From assembly GCA_018623495.1 (NCBI GenBank), contig JAAZVP010000015.1, positions 1 through 52,769 of the forward strand: a stretch of DNA of 52,769 nt, written 5' to 3'. This stretch comes from Halothiobacillus sp. GTDB taxonomy: Bacteria > Pseudomonadota > Gammaproteobacteria > JAAZVP01. How positions within the stretch are numbered: position 1 is the first letter of the stretch; every line of letters begins with the position of its first letter. Shown here one piece after another: positions 10,302 through 17,397 of the stretch. The translations under genes and the position numbers were made by a program. The notes beneath the pieces are model-generated. The model did no database searches. It was not told the DNA's origin and was given only the letters and a program-made list of their open reading frames with translations.

Positions 10302-10410
10302 CGCCCTCCCTGCGCCGGCGGCCCATGACCGTCATGTTAACGCGACTCCGCCCCGCGGCGCATGGCGAATCCGGGGCCGACCCAGGCATGGCCGGGCAGA
10401 CGGCAGACCC

Positions 10411-10677
10411 CGTGGGAGCGACCTCCCGGTCGCGAAGGGGCATCGAGCCTTGCGCCCTGGAAGATTCGCGGCGGGGACGCCGCTCCCACGGCAGGCCTCA
10501 CCCCGTGGGAGCGACCTCCCGGTCGCGAAGGGGCGTCGAGCCTTGCGCCCTGGAAGGTTCGCGGCGGGGACGCCGCTCCCACGGCAGGACTCACCCCGTG
10601 GGAACGACCTCCCGGTCGCGAAGGGATGTCGAGCCTTGCGCCCTGGAAGGTTCGCGGCGGGGACACCGCTCCCACGG
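10411..10677. repeat. Tandem array of a 93-bp palindromic repeat (3 copies)
   Basis: Three near-identical units start at 10411, 10504 and 10597, a period of 93 bases. Each begins CGTGGGAGCGACCTCCCGG and ends GGGGACGCCGCTCCCACGG, so its outer arms (GTGGGAGCG / CGCTCCCAC) form an inverted repeat; each half also has internal dyad symmetry. The same unit recurs at 12940-13158. It fills most of the 487-base gap between the large cyclase and the permease gene. The units are open in several frames, but these are not genes. REP/BIME-like extragenic elements are the closest described class. Confidence 0.85.
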
Positions 10678-10748
10678 CGGGCCACTGCGAATCGCCTGCT
10701 GCACGCAGGGGGCCGTTGCGGGCGGTGTCCCCGGGGATTCTCGACCGG

Positions 10749-10754
10749 TATAAT
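10749..10754 (+). promoter_or_regulatory. Probable -10 box upstream of the TSUP permease gene
   Basis: A perfect TATAAT lies 34 bases before the ATG at 10789. No good -35 element is found at 16-18 bases spacing (the nearest, TTGCGG at 10716, is 27 bases away), so this may be an activator-dependent promoter. Confidence 0.5.
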
Positions 10755-10788
10755 CGCCCCCCAATCAGTCATCCCCGGCAGGCAATTC

Positions 10789-11577
10789 ATGGAGTTTATC
10801 GTCCTCTACGCGCTGCTCGGCGCCTTCGCCGGAACCATGGCGGGGATGCTGGGCATCGGCGGCGGCCTGATCATCGTGCCGGTGCTCGCCATCCTTTTCG
10901 AGCAGCAGGCGCTCTCGGCCGAGCACACCATGCACCTGGCCATCGGCACCGCGCTGGCCACCATCGTGGTCACGGCCATCGCCTCGGTGCGTGCCCATCA
11001 CCGCCGCGGTGCCGTTCAGTGGCCGCTGTTCGCGCGCATCACGCCGGGGATCGTGCTGGGGGCGGTGATCGGCTCGGCGGTGGCCCACCTGCTGCCCTCC
11101 GAGACCCTCAAGCGGGTCTTCGGCATCTTCGAGATCCTCCTGGCCCTGCAGATCATGTTCAGCCGCCAACCCAAGCCGCACCGCCGCCTGCCCGGCGCGG
11201 CAGGCATCACCACCGCCGGCGGTATCGTCGGCACCATCTCGGCGATCCTCGGGATGGGTGGCGGCGCGCTCACCACCCCCTTCTTCCTCTGGTGCAACGT
11301 CGAGGCCAGGAAGGCCATCGCCACCAGCGCCGCCATCGGCCTGCCCATGTCCATCGCCGGCACGCTGGGCTACATCGTCACCGGCTGGAACGCCGAGAAC
11401 CTCCCCGAATGGACCACGGGCTACATCTTCTGGCCGGCGTTTCTCTCCATCGTCGCCTGCTCCATGGTCTTCGCCCCGCTGGGGGCCCGACTGGCCCATC
11501 ACCTGCCGGCGAAGACGCTCAAGCGCTTCTTCGCGGTGTTTTTGATCTTTCTCGGCATCAACATGCTGCGGGGCTGA
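10789..11577 (+). CDS. TSUP-family anion permease (sulfite/sulfate exporter type)
   Basis: A 262-residue polytopic inner-membrane protein of the TauE/SafE (TSUP) family, which moves small sulfur-containing or organic anions. It shows the family's duplicated glycine-rich motif: GMLGIGGGLIIVPVLA near residue 20 in the N-terminal half and ILGMGGGALTTPFFL in the C-terminal half, with about eight hydrophobic segments. Length is typical. In a sulfur oxidiser, sulfite or sulfate export is plausible, but the substrate cannot be read from sequence. It is followed 66 bases later by a diguanylate cyclase gene, and the two genes together are bracketed by copies of the 93-bp repeat. Confidence 0.87.
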   Translation: MEFIVLYALLGAFAGTMAGMLGIGGGLIIVPVLAILFEQQALSAEHTMHLAIGTALATIVVTAIASVRAHHRRGAVQWPLFARITPGIVLGAVIGSAVAHLLPSETLKRVFGIFEILLALQIMFSRQPKPHRRLPGAAGITTAGGIVGTISAILGMGGGALTTPFFLWCNVEARKAIATSAAIGLPMSIAGTLGYIVTGWNAENLPEWTTGYIFWPAFLSIVACSMVFAPLGARLAHHLPAKTLKRFFAVFLIFLGINMLRG

Positions 11578-11643
11578 CCCCCCGGCGCCCGCGAACCGCT
11601 ACACTGGAACCCGGCCCGGGCGGGGCCGGCAACCGGGGAACCC

Positions 11644-12909
11644 ATGCGCGATCTCGACAGACTGCGGCTGCTGGAAGCGGCGGTGGAGCAATCCTTCAAC
11701 GCCGTGGTGATCACCACCAGCCATCTCGACCGGCCGGGCCCGGAAATCGTCTACGTGAACCAGGCCTTCGTCGATCTGACCGGCTACGACCGCGAGGAAC
11801 TCATCGGCGCGACCCCGCGCATCCTGCAGGGGCCGATGACCAACGTGCGCACGCTGGCGCGGATGCGCCGGGCGCTGGAGAACGGCGAGCCCTTCGAGGG
11901 CCAGACGGTGAACTACCGCAAGGACCGCTCGGCCTACCACGTGGAATGGAACATCGCCCCGGTTCGCGACGAACACGGCAGGGTGGCCCATTTCGTCTCC
12001 GTCCAGCGCGACATCACCGACCGCATCCAGCAGCGCCAGGACCGCGAGCTGCTCTCCACCGCGCTGGAGGAGTCGGCGGACAACGTCCTGATCACCGACG
12101 TCGACGGCCACATCGTCTACGTCAACCGCGCCTTCGAGGAGCACACCGGCTACGACCGCGAGGAGGTGCTGGGCAAGAACCCCCGCATCCTCAACTCCGG
12201 CGCCCACGATGCCGGCTTCTATCGTCGCCTCTGGGACACCCTGGGCCGGGGCGAGGCCTTCCGCGAGACCTTCGTCGACCGCGACAAGCGCGGCGAGCGG
12301 TTCTACATGGAGCAGACCATCACCCCCGTCACCGACGACCGCGGGCGCATCGTGCGCTACGTCTCCACCGGCAAGGACATCACCGAGCGGGTGGAGATGG
12401 AGCAGGAGCTCGAGCGGATGGCCACCACCGACCGGCTCACCGGGGCGATGAACCGGCTGCGCTTCGAGGACGTGCTCGAGCAGGAGATGGAGCGCGCGCG
12501 GCGCTACCGGCGGACCCTGTCGCTGATCATGTTCGACGTCGACGAGTTCAAGCAAGTCAACGACCGCTTCGGCCACGACGCGGGCGACGCGGTCCTCGAG
12601 CGACTGGCCGCGGTGGTGGGCGACAACCTGCGGGCCTCCGACCAGATGGCGCGCTGGGGTGGCGAGGAGTTCATGGTGCTCTCGCCGGAGGCGGACCTGG
12701 AAGCGGCCTGCGAGATCGCCGAGAAACTGCGTGCCGAGCTGGAGCGGGCCGATTTCCCCGGGGTCGGGCGGGTGACGGCGAGTTTCGGGGTGAGCGAGAT
12801 GCGCCCGGAAGACACCCCCAAGCGCCTGCTCAAGCGGGCCGACAATGCCCTCTACGAGGCCAAGGAATCGGGCCGCAACCGCGTCTGCCCGGCCCCGCCG
12901 GCCGCGTAG
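11644..12909 (+). CDS. PAS-PAS-GGDEF diguanylate cyclase
   Basis: A 421-residue protein predicted to make cyclic di-GMP. PAS domains are at about 14-127 and 137-248, and GGDEF at 258-416 with GGEEF (339-343) and an RxxD inhibitory site (RASD, 330-333). No membrane segment is seen, so it is probably cytoplasmic. The first PAS has the segment GATPRILQGP, which aligns with the photoactive-cysteine motif of LOV domains (GRNCRFLQ), but the cysteine position is Pro, so it is not a LOV photoreceptor. The start ATG at 11644 opens MRDLDRLRLLEAA. The gene probably shares a transcript with the preceding permease. The signal sensed is unknown. Confidence 0.88.
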   Translation: MRDLDRLRLLEAAVEQSFNAVVITTSHLDRPGPEIVYVNQAFVDLTGYDREELIGATPRILQGPMTNVRTLARMRRALENGEPFEGQTVNYRKDRSAYHVEWNIAPVRDEHGRVAHFVSVQRDITDRIQQRQDRELLSTALEESADNVLITDVDGHIVYVNRAFEEHTGYDREEVLGKNPRILNSGAHDAGFYRRLWDTLGRGEAFRETFVDRDKRGERFYMEQTITPVTDDRGRIVRYVSTGKDITERVEMEQELERMATTDRLTGAMNRLRFEDVLEQEMERARRYRRTLSLIMFDVDEFKQVNDRFGHDAGDAVLERLAAVVGDNLRASDQMARWGGEEFMVLSPEADLEAACEIAEKLRAELERADFPGVGRVTASFGVSEMRPEDTPKRLLKRADNALYEAKESGRNRVCPAPPAA

Positions 12910-12939
12910 GACCCAACTCCCCCGCGACAGGCCCGCCCC

Positions 12940-13158
12940 CGTGGGAGCGACCTCCCGGTCGCGGAGCGGGCGCCGAGCCTTGCGTCCCGGAAGGTTCGCG
13001 GCGGGAACGCCGCTCCCACGGCAGGACTCACCCCGTGGGAGCGACCTCCCGGTCGCGAAGGGGGTGTCGAGCCTTGCGCCCTGGAAGCTTCGCGGCGGGG
13101 ACGCCGCTCCCACGGCAGGCCTCACCCCGTGGGAGCGACCTACCGGTCGCGAAGGGGC
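12940..13158. repeat. Second array of the ~93-bp palindromic repeat (2.5 copies)
   Basis: Units begin at 12940, 13034 and 13128 (period 94). The third is only the left half and ends near 13158, short of the cbbY stop. Sequence and orientation are the same as in the array at 10411-10677, so the two arrays are direct repeats flanking the permease and cyclase genes. Single-base differences among units (for example CCTACCGG in the third) show some divergence. Confidence 0.85.
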
Positions 13159-13178
13159 GGGGGATCCGGTTCCGGTCC

Positions 13179-13937
13179 TCAGGCGAGGATGGCGCGGGCG
13201 AGGTCGAGGTCGAAGTACTCGCGGCCGTGGGCGTTGCCGGCGAGCACCCGGAAGGGGGACTCCGGCTCGCCGAACTGGTCGACCACCAGCGCGGCGCCGT
13301 CGAAGTCGTCGCCCTCGGTGTAGCCGTTGGTGGTGACCACGGTGGCCAGGCCGGCATCGCGGGCGGAGCGCACGCCGTTGCCGGAATCCTCCAGCGCCAG
13401 GCAGTCGGAGGCGTCGAGCTCGAGGCGCTGCAGCGCCCACTGGTAGATATCCGGTGCGGGCTTCTTGGCCGGCACCACGTCGCCGGCGGCGATCACCGAG
13501 AACCAGCCGGGGGCATCCGCCCCCAGCGTGGCACGCAGCAGGTAGCTGACGTTTTCCGGCGTGGTGGTGGTGGCGATGCCGATGGTCAGGCCGGTGCGCC
13601 GGGCCTCCTCGATCAGCCGGCGCACGCCGGGGCGCAGGGGGATGCCGCCTTCCTGCAGCATGGCCAGGTAATGGCGGGTCTTGGCCTGGTGCAGGCCGGC
13701 GATGAAGCCGTCGAGATCCGCCGGCGGGTTGAAGCCCTCGATGAATTCCCGCAGGAAGAAGCGGATGCGCTCCTTGCCGCCGGTGACCGCCAGCAATTCG
13801 CCGTAGGTCGCCTCGTCCCAGTGCCAGTCCAGGCCGGCTTCGCGAAAGGCGGCGTTGAAGGCGGGCCGGTGACCGTCACGCTCGGTGTCGGCCAGGGTCC
13901 CGTCGACGTCGAAAAGCAGGGCCTTGAGTCGGCTCAT
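13179..13937 (-). CDS. cbbY: HAD phosphatase CbbY (xylulose-1,5-bisphosphate phosphatase)
   Basis: A 252-residue HAD-superfamily phosphatase. The family hallmark DVDGTLADTE carries the nucleophile and acid/base Asp (about residues 10-19); the CbbY-type cap signature GLDWHWDEATYGELLAVTGG follows, then KKPAPDIY with the conserved Lys and ALEDSGNG with the metal-binding Asp. Known CbbY proteins remove xylulose-1,5-bisphosphate, a misfire product that inhibits Rubisco. This suggests an autotroph using the Calvin cycle, although no Rubisco gene lies in the window. The ATG at 13937 opens MSRLKALLFDVDG, leaving the usual very short lead to the HAD motif. A related sugar-phosphate phosphatase is the main alternative. 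Confidence 0.85.
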   Translation of the reverse strand: MSRLKALLFDVDGTLADTERDGHRPAFNAAFREAGLDWHWDEATYGELLAVTGGKERIRFFLREFIEGFNPPADLDGFIAGLHQAKTRHYLAMLQEGGIPLRPGVRRLIEEARRTGLTIGIATTTTPENVSYLLRATLGADAPGWFSVIAAGDVVPAKKPAPDIYQWALQRLELDASDCLALEDSGNGVRSARDAGLATVVTTNGYTEGDDFDGAALVVDQFGEPESPFRVLAGNAHGREYFDLDLARAILA

Positions 13938-14047
13938 GACGAAGTTTTCCGTGCGGTTTTTGCGATGGACGCTATCATGGCATCGAGGGCCCCGCGATCA
14001 ACCGTTGAGGGCATCCGGTTGCCGCTTGTGCATGGAGGAGACCCGCA

Positions 14048-14554
14048 ATGACCACCGCTGCCGACCTTTCGCCGTTCGTCAGCCCGGCGCTCGCCGAGCT
14101 CATCCGCCGCACCCTCGAACGGCCCGACCGCGAGGAACCGGCGCTGCTGGCCACGGTACGCCAGGCCTGGGCGGAGGGCCTGGGCGACCGGCTGATCGCC
14201 GAGGGGCTTCTCGACCCGCGCGACGAACCCGATCTGGAGGCCGAGCTGGAGGCGCTGATCGAACAGCACGGCGCCGACCAGCCGGCCTCGGGTTTCCTCC
14301 ACTTCCGGGCCAACGAGGACCTGTCGGCGGTCATCACCGCCCTGCTCGACCGCCGCTCGGACATCGAGCCGCCGGCCACGCTGGGGGAGGTCCGCGATGC
14401 GATGGCGGCCGGCCTGGTCGCCGAGCTCGAGGGCGAGGGCGAGATCGACGGCGACCAGGAGACGGCCCTGGCCACCGAGATGGACGCGCTGATCGACCTG
14501 CACGGCGAGGATGCGCTCGCCGAGGCGGTGATCGGCGACCCGGGGCCGCGCTAG
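14048..14554 (+). CDS. Acidic protein of unknown function with internal duplication
   Basis: A 168-residue acidic, helix-rich protein that I do not recognise. It consists of two similar halves of about 75 residues: the segment with VRQAWAEGLGDRLIAEG ... LEALIEQHGAD (about 35-80) matches VRDAMAAGLVAELEGEG ... MDALIDLHGED (about 115-160), and the stretch before each half also corresponds. There is no signal peptide, cysteine or membrane segment. The ATG at 14048 has a good GGAGGAG site. It stands alone, divergent from cbbY and convergent with the next gene. The coding pattern is normal for the window, so it is very probably a real gene. Confidence 0.7.
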   Translation: MTTAADLSPFVSPALAELIRRTLERPDREEPALLATVRQAWAEGLGDRLIAEGLLDPRDEPDLEAELEALIEQHGADQPASGFLHFRANEDLSAVITALLDRRSDIEPPATLGEVRDAMAAGLVAELEGEGEIDGDQETALATEMDALIDLHGEDALAEAVIGDPGPR

Positions 14555-14612
14555 GCGCGGGCGGGTGCACGACCGGGGTGCCGGGGCGATGGCGGGCCGG
14601 CAACGGCCCGGT

Positions 14613-15278
14613 TCAATCGCTGAAACGCACCTCGGTACGCAACCGCCCCTCGAACCAGGCATCCAGGGTCAGCCGCTCGGAGCGGCGTTCCACGGCCAGC
14701 CCCGGCTGCTCGGCGGGGCTCACGGCGTCCACCACCAGCGAATCCGGGTGGCTGATCTCGAGGGTCACGTGCATCGGGTAGTAGCCGTCCAGGAACCGCC
14801 GGTGGAACGGCCCGTTGCGGACCACCCAGGCGCCGTCCTCGTGCTCGAGGATCTGCACATCGGCCCGCACGCAGACGCTTCCGCCGCGCTCCACATCCTC
14901 CAGCTGCACGCTCTGCCCCTCGACCCACACCCGGCCGATGTGGGCGTGACTGTCCACCCGCAGGTCACGGATGCCGTCGTAACGGTAGACGATCTGCGTG
15001 GCCGGCACGGCATCCAGGTTGCGGTGGCACTGGTGCAGGCCCAGCCAGCCATCGTCCAGGCTGCCCGGACGCACCTCGAGACGGTTCACCAGGTGGTGTA
15101 CCGCCTTTTCCGGCGGCTCGGCCAGAAACTCCAGCTCGCCCTCGTTGACCGCGGCGGTCAGCGCCTCGATGTCCTTGTCGAACCAGCGGTCCTCGAAGGA
15201 TTCCGGCTCGGCCCCCGCCGGTCCCGCCGCCAGCAGCAGGCCTGCGGCCACGATCGGCGCCTGCCGCCGCCGGGTCAT
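14613..15278 (-). CDS. Secreted protein of unknown function
   Basis: A 221-residue protein with a Sec signal peptide (MTRRRQAPIVAAGLLLAAGPAGA, cleavage near 23). The mature part has no recognised motif; there are two cysteines (in HQCHRN and SVCVRAD). The composition suggests a soluble beta-rich periplasmic protein. The ATG at 15278 overlaps the stop of the upstream gene by four bases (ATGA), which fixes this start and indicates translational coupling. The two genes form a short leftward operon. The function is unknown. Confidence 0.65.
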   Translation of the reverse strand: MTRRRQAPIVAAGLLLAAGPAGAEPESFEDRWFDKDIEALTAAVNEGELEFLAEPPEKAVHHLVNRLEVRPGSLDDGWLGLHQCHRNLDAVPATQIVYRYDGIRDLRVDSHAHIGRVWVEGQSVQLEDVERGGSVCVRADVQILEHEDGAWVVRNGPFHRRFLDGYYPMHVTLEISHPDSLVVDAVSPAEQPGLAVERRSERLTLDAWFEGRLRTEVRFSD

Positions 15279-15553
15279 GCCGCACCCCCGGGAACCGGCA
15301 GGTCCAGCCAGTCGCCCCACTGCTCGGCGAGCCGGGCACGGCTGCGCGCATCACCCGCGGCGTCGGCCAGCTGGCGCGGCGCAACCTGCATGTCGCGGGT
15401 CTGCCAGCCCGCGGTGGTGCGGTATTCCACGTGGACCCGGAAGGCCGTCTCGCCCGGTTCGACATCGAACACGTAGGCCTCCAGGCCCAGGTCGTCGAGG
15501 ACCCCGGCCGCCGCCTCGCGTGCCTGGCCGAGGTCGTGGATGCTCAGTGCCAT
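15275..15553 (-). CDS. Small protein of unknown function
   Basis: A 92-residue cytoplasmic protein without recognised domains. The ATG at 15553 is chosen because GGGAGG lies six bases before it; an in-frame start at 15601 would add 16 poorly supported residues. It overlaps the next gene by ATGA, so the pair is coupled. The only visible pattern is an N-terminal helix followed by a beta-strand-like segment (AYVFDVEPGETAFRVHVEY), a layout seen in many small regulators but not diagnostic. Confidence 0.55.
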   Translation of the reverse strand: MALSIHDLGQAREAAAGVLDDLGLEAYVFDVEPGETAFRVHVEYRTTAGWQTRDMQVAPRQLADAAGDARSRARLAEQWGDWLDLPVPGGAA

Positions 15554-15656
15554 CGCCAGCCTCCCCACTCTTGTATCGATATCGTACAGATTATTCGGCA
15601 ACCGGGCGTTCGGCGAGTTCCCCGGCGCGACCGGAAGGGCCGCCCGGAACGAGGAA

Positions 15657-15678
15657 GGCCCGCCGTTTCCGGCGGGCC
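15657..15678 (-). terminator. Hairpin after the DksA-like gene
   Basis: Perfect 8-bp GC stem GGCCCGCC / GGCGGGCC with a six-base loop, about 30 bases after the DksA-like gene's stop at 15710. There is no clear T-run on the minus strand, so terminator activity is uncertain. Confidence 0.45.
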
Positions 15679-15709
15679 CTCGACGCGCGGCGGACGACGA
15701 AACCGGCGC

Positions 15710-16099
15710 TCAGAGGGTGTGGTGGCGACCGCCGGCGTGGGTCCGCTCGAACACCTCCTGGGCCTCGCGCGTACGGCGGGCGGCCGGGTTGGCCCGCAGG
15801 CGCTCGACGGGGATCGCCTCGCCGGTGTCCTCGCAGATCCCGTAGGTGCCCTCGGCGATGCGCATCAGCGCGGCGTCGATTTCGCGGATCTCCTCGATGT
15901 GGCGGTCGATGCTGGCGAGATTGATGTCCACCAGCAGGTCGGCCACCGACTCCTCTTCCAGGTCGTGGACCCGGCCGGCGAGGGCCTGGTAGTCCTCGTC
16001 GTCGGAACGCAGGAGCTCCTGGCGGATCTCCTCGCGCAGCGCGTAGTAACGATCCTCGAGGATCTTCTTGAATTCTTGCTGCTGTTCACGGCTGAGCAT
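15710..16099 (-). CDS. DksA/TraR-family protein lacking most zinc-finger cysteines
   Basis: A 129-residue member of the DksA/TraR family, which binds the secondary channel of RNA polymerase and works with ppGpp in the stringent response. The N-terminal coiled coil (about 1-80) and the C-terminal globular segment GICEDTGEAIPVERLRANP are recognisable. Of the four zinc-binding cysteines only the first (Cys89) remains; the other positions are Thr, Thr and Ala. It therefore probably folds without zinc, as do some cysteine-poor DksA paralogues known in other bacteria. It is upstream of a terminator-like hairpin and downstream of the hibernation-factor gene on the same strand, so both may respond to starvation. 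Confidence 0.8.
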   Translation of the reverse strand: MLSREQQQEFKKILEDRYYALREEIRQELLRSDDEDYQALAGRVHDLEEESVADLLVDINLASIDRHIEEIREIDAALMRIAEGTYGICEDTGEAIPVERLRANPAARRTREAQEVFERTHAGGRHHTL

Positions 16100-16159
16100 G
16101 ATTCCCCTCCTCGGCCAGATTGGCGGCGATGATCGAGACGCCGGATCGCGCCTTCCAGT

Positions 16160-16492
16160 CTAGCGGACCTCGGCCTGGCGCCCGGCGTAGTCCTCGAGGC
16201 GACGCTTGGCCGTCTCGAAGGCGTCCTTGACGGCGACGTAGGCATCCTCGTGGGAATGGTCGTCCTGCGGGTCGCGGCTCACCACCAGTTCCTTGCCGGG
16301 CACGCCCAGTTCGATGCGGATGTGATAGAGGTTGCCCTTGTGATGGCGCTTGTGGCTCGGCTCGACCATCACCCGGCAGCTGGTGATGCGGTCGAAGAAG
16401 CGCTCGAGGCGCCCGGCCCGCTCGCGGATCTCGTTCTCCAGGGCCGCGGAGGGGTCCATGTCGCGGAAGGTCACTTGCAGGGGCAGTTCCAT
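16160..16492 (-). CDS. Ribosome hibernation / HPF-RaiA family protein
   Basis: A 110-residue protein of the HPF/RaiA (sigma54 modulation) family, which binds the 30S decoding region and parks ribosomes in stationary phase. The family pattern is visible: MELPLQVTFRDMDPS at the N-terminus, basic YHI-R-IELGVPGKELVV in the core, and the C-terminal helix EDAYVAVKDAFETAKRRLEDY. Length matches the short form without the dimerising C-terminal domain. The ribosome binding site (CGGAG) is weak. The gene lies 60 bases before the DksA-like gene, same strand, suggesting a shared stringent or stationary-phase programme. Confidence 0.82.
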   Translation of the reverse strand: MELPLQVTFRDMDPSAALENEIRERAGRLERFFDRITSCRVMVEPSHKRHHKGNLYHIRIELGVPGKELVVSRDPQDDHSHEDAYVAVKDAFETAKRRLEDYAGRQAEVR

Positions 16493-16614
16493 CGTTCGAA
16501 GACTCCGTTGGTGATGGTCGGGAACATGGCTCCACTATGCCATCTGGCGCCCGGCCCGTCACCGCCCTGCACGTCGTCCTGCGCGTCGTGCCGGCTCTGC
16601 CAATAACCGGTAGG

Positions 16615-16716
16615 GTGAAGGGCGATCATCGACATTTCGAGCCCGTCGCCGACGTCGGCGTGCGCGGCTTCGACGCCACGCCCGCCGAGTGCGACACCCT
16701 CCTCACCGGCAGCTGA
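16615..16716 (+). pseudogene. Remnant of an archease-like gene (N-terminal fragment)
   Basis: A 33-residue open frame from GTG at 16615 to the TGA at 16716. The segment HFEPVADVGVRGFDATPAE resembles the N-terminal part of archease proteins, where a pattern like HxADIGV-x-GxGxTxxEAF is common; archease helps the RNA ligase RtcB. The match stops after about 20 residues with an early stop, so this is most likely a truncated relic. No rtcB is present in the window. The identification rests on a short match and is tentative. Confidence 0.4.
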
Positions 16717-16722
16717 TCCCGG

Positions 16723-17397
16723 TCACACGCCCCGTGGTATGCTCCGGGCAGCGGCCCTCGCCAGCCAGCGCCGGAACCAGTCGCCGGCCAGGCGGGCGAC
16801 CTGTTCCAGGCTGCCGGGCTCCTGGAAGAGGTGGGTGGCGCCGGGCACGATCTCCAGCTCGCTGTCGGCCTGCAGGTGGTCCAGGGCCTGGCGGTTGAGG
16901 TCGATCACCACGGGGTCGTGGCCGCCTACCACCAGCAGGACCGGGGCCTCGACCGCCTCCAGCTCGGCGCCGGCGAGATCCGGCCGGCCCCCGCGCGAGA
17001 CCACCGCGGCGATTCGCCCGGGCTGACGGGCGGCGGCCTTGAGCGCCGCGGCCGCCCCGGTGCTGGCGCCGAAATAGCCACGGGGCAACTCGGCCAGGGC
17101 CGGCTGGCGGGCGGCCCACTCGGCGGCCGCGACCAGGCGGCGGGTGAGCAGCTCGATGTCGAAGCGGTTCTCGAAGACGCGGTCTTCCGCTTCGGTGAGC
17201 AGGTCGAACAGCAGGGTGGCGAAGCCGGCGTCATGCAACGCGCCGGCCACCCGGCGATTGCGCGGGCTCAGGCGGCTGCTGCCGCTGCCGTGGGCGAAGA
17301 TCACCAGCCCCGAGGGGCGCTCCGGCAGACCGAGGATGCCCTCGTGGGTCTCTCCGTCCAGCACGAGGCCGACCTCGCGCGTCTCATTGCCCGGCAT
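16723..17397 (-). CDS. Alpha/beta hydrolase (dienelactone-hydrolase-like)
   Basis: A 224-residue alpha/beta hydrolase. The likely catalytic triad is Ser in GYFGASTGAA (G-x-S-x-G elbow), Asp in VVGGHDPVV, and His in GATHLFQEP; the oxyanion-hole region is IFAHGSGSSRLSPRN. It is soluble, with no signal peptide. The ATG at 17397 overlaps the end of the phosphoribosyltransferase gene by 14 bases, so the two are co-translated. Hydrolase domains of this type are also found fused to such phosphoribosyltransferases in other bacteria, which suggests a joint but unknown function. The natural substrate is unknown. Confidence 0.82.
   Translation of the reverse strand: MPGNETREVGLVLDGETHEGILGLPERPSGLVIFAHGSGSSRLSPRNRRVAGALHDAGFATLLFDLLTEAEDRVFENRFDIELLTRRLVAAAEWAARQPALAELPRGYFGASTGAAAALKAAARQPGRIAAVVSRGGRPDLAGAELEAVEAPVLLVVGGHDPVVIDLNRQALDHLQADSELEIVPGATHLFQEPGSLEQVARLAGDWFRRWLARAAARSIPRGV

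Noticed and set aside
6390-10328. 1312-codon open frame on the plus strand opposite the large cyclase gene
   Set aside because: Shadow of the PAS/GAF/GGDEF gene; composition is low-complexity Ala/Gly/Leu/Val and no family is recognised.
10716-10754. Standard -35/-10 promoter before the TSUP gene
   Set aside because: The only TTG-like -35 candidate lies 27 bases from TATAAT, too far; only the -10 box is reported.
10411-13158. CRISPR array in the repeat-rich segments
   Set aside because: The repeat unit is 93 bp, contiguous, and without unique spacers; no cas genes nearby.
10362-14051. 1229-codon plus-strand frame covering the repeat array, permease and second cyclase
   Set aside because: It crosses two clear genes in other frames and the repeats; it is chance openness of GC-rich sequence.
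16086-16562. 158-codon minus-strand frame over the HPF gene
   Set aside because: It overlaps the recognised HPF/RaiA gene in another frame and has only arginine- and proline-rich sequence.
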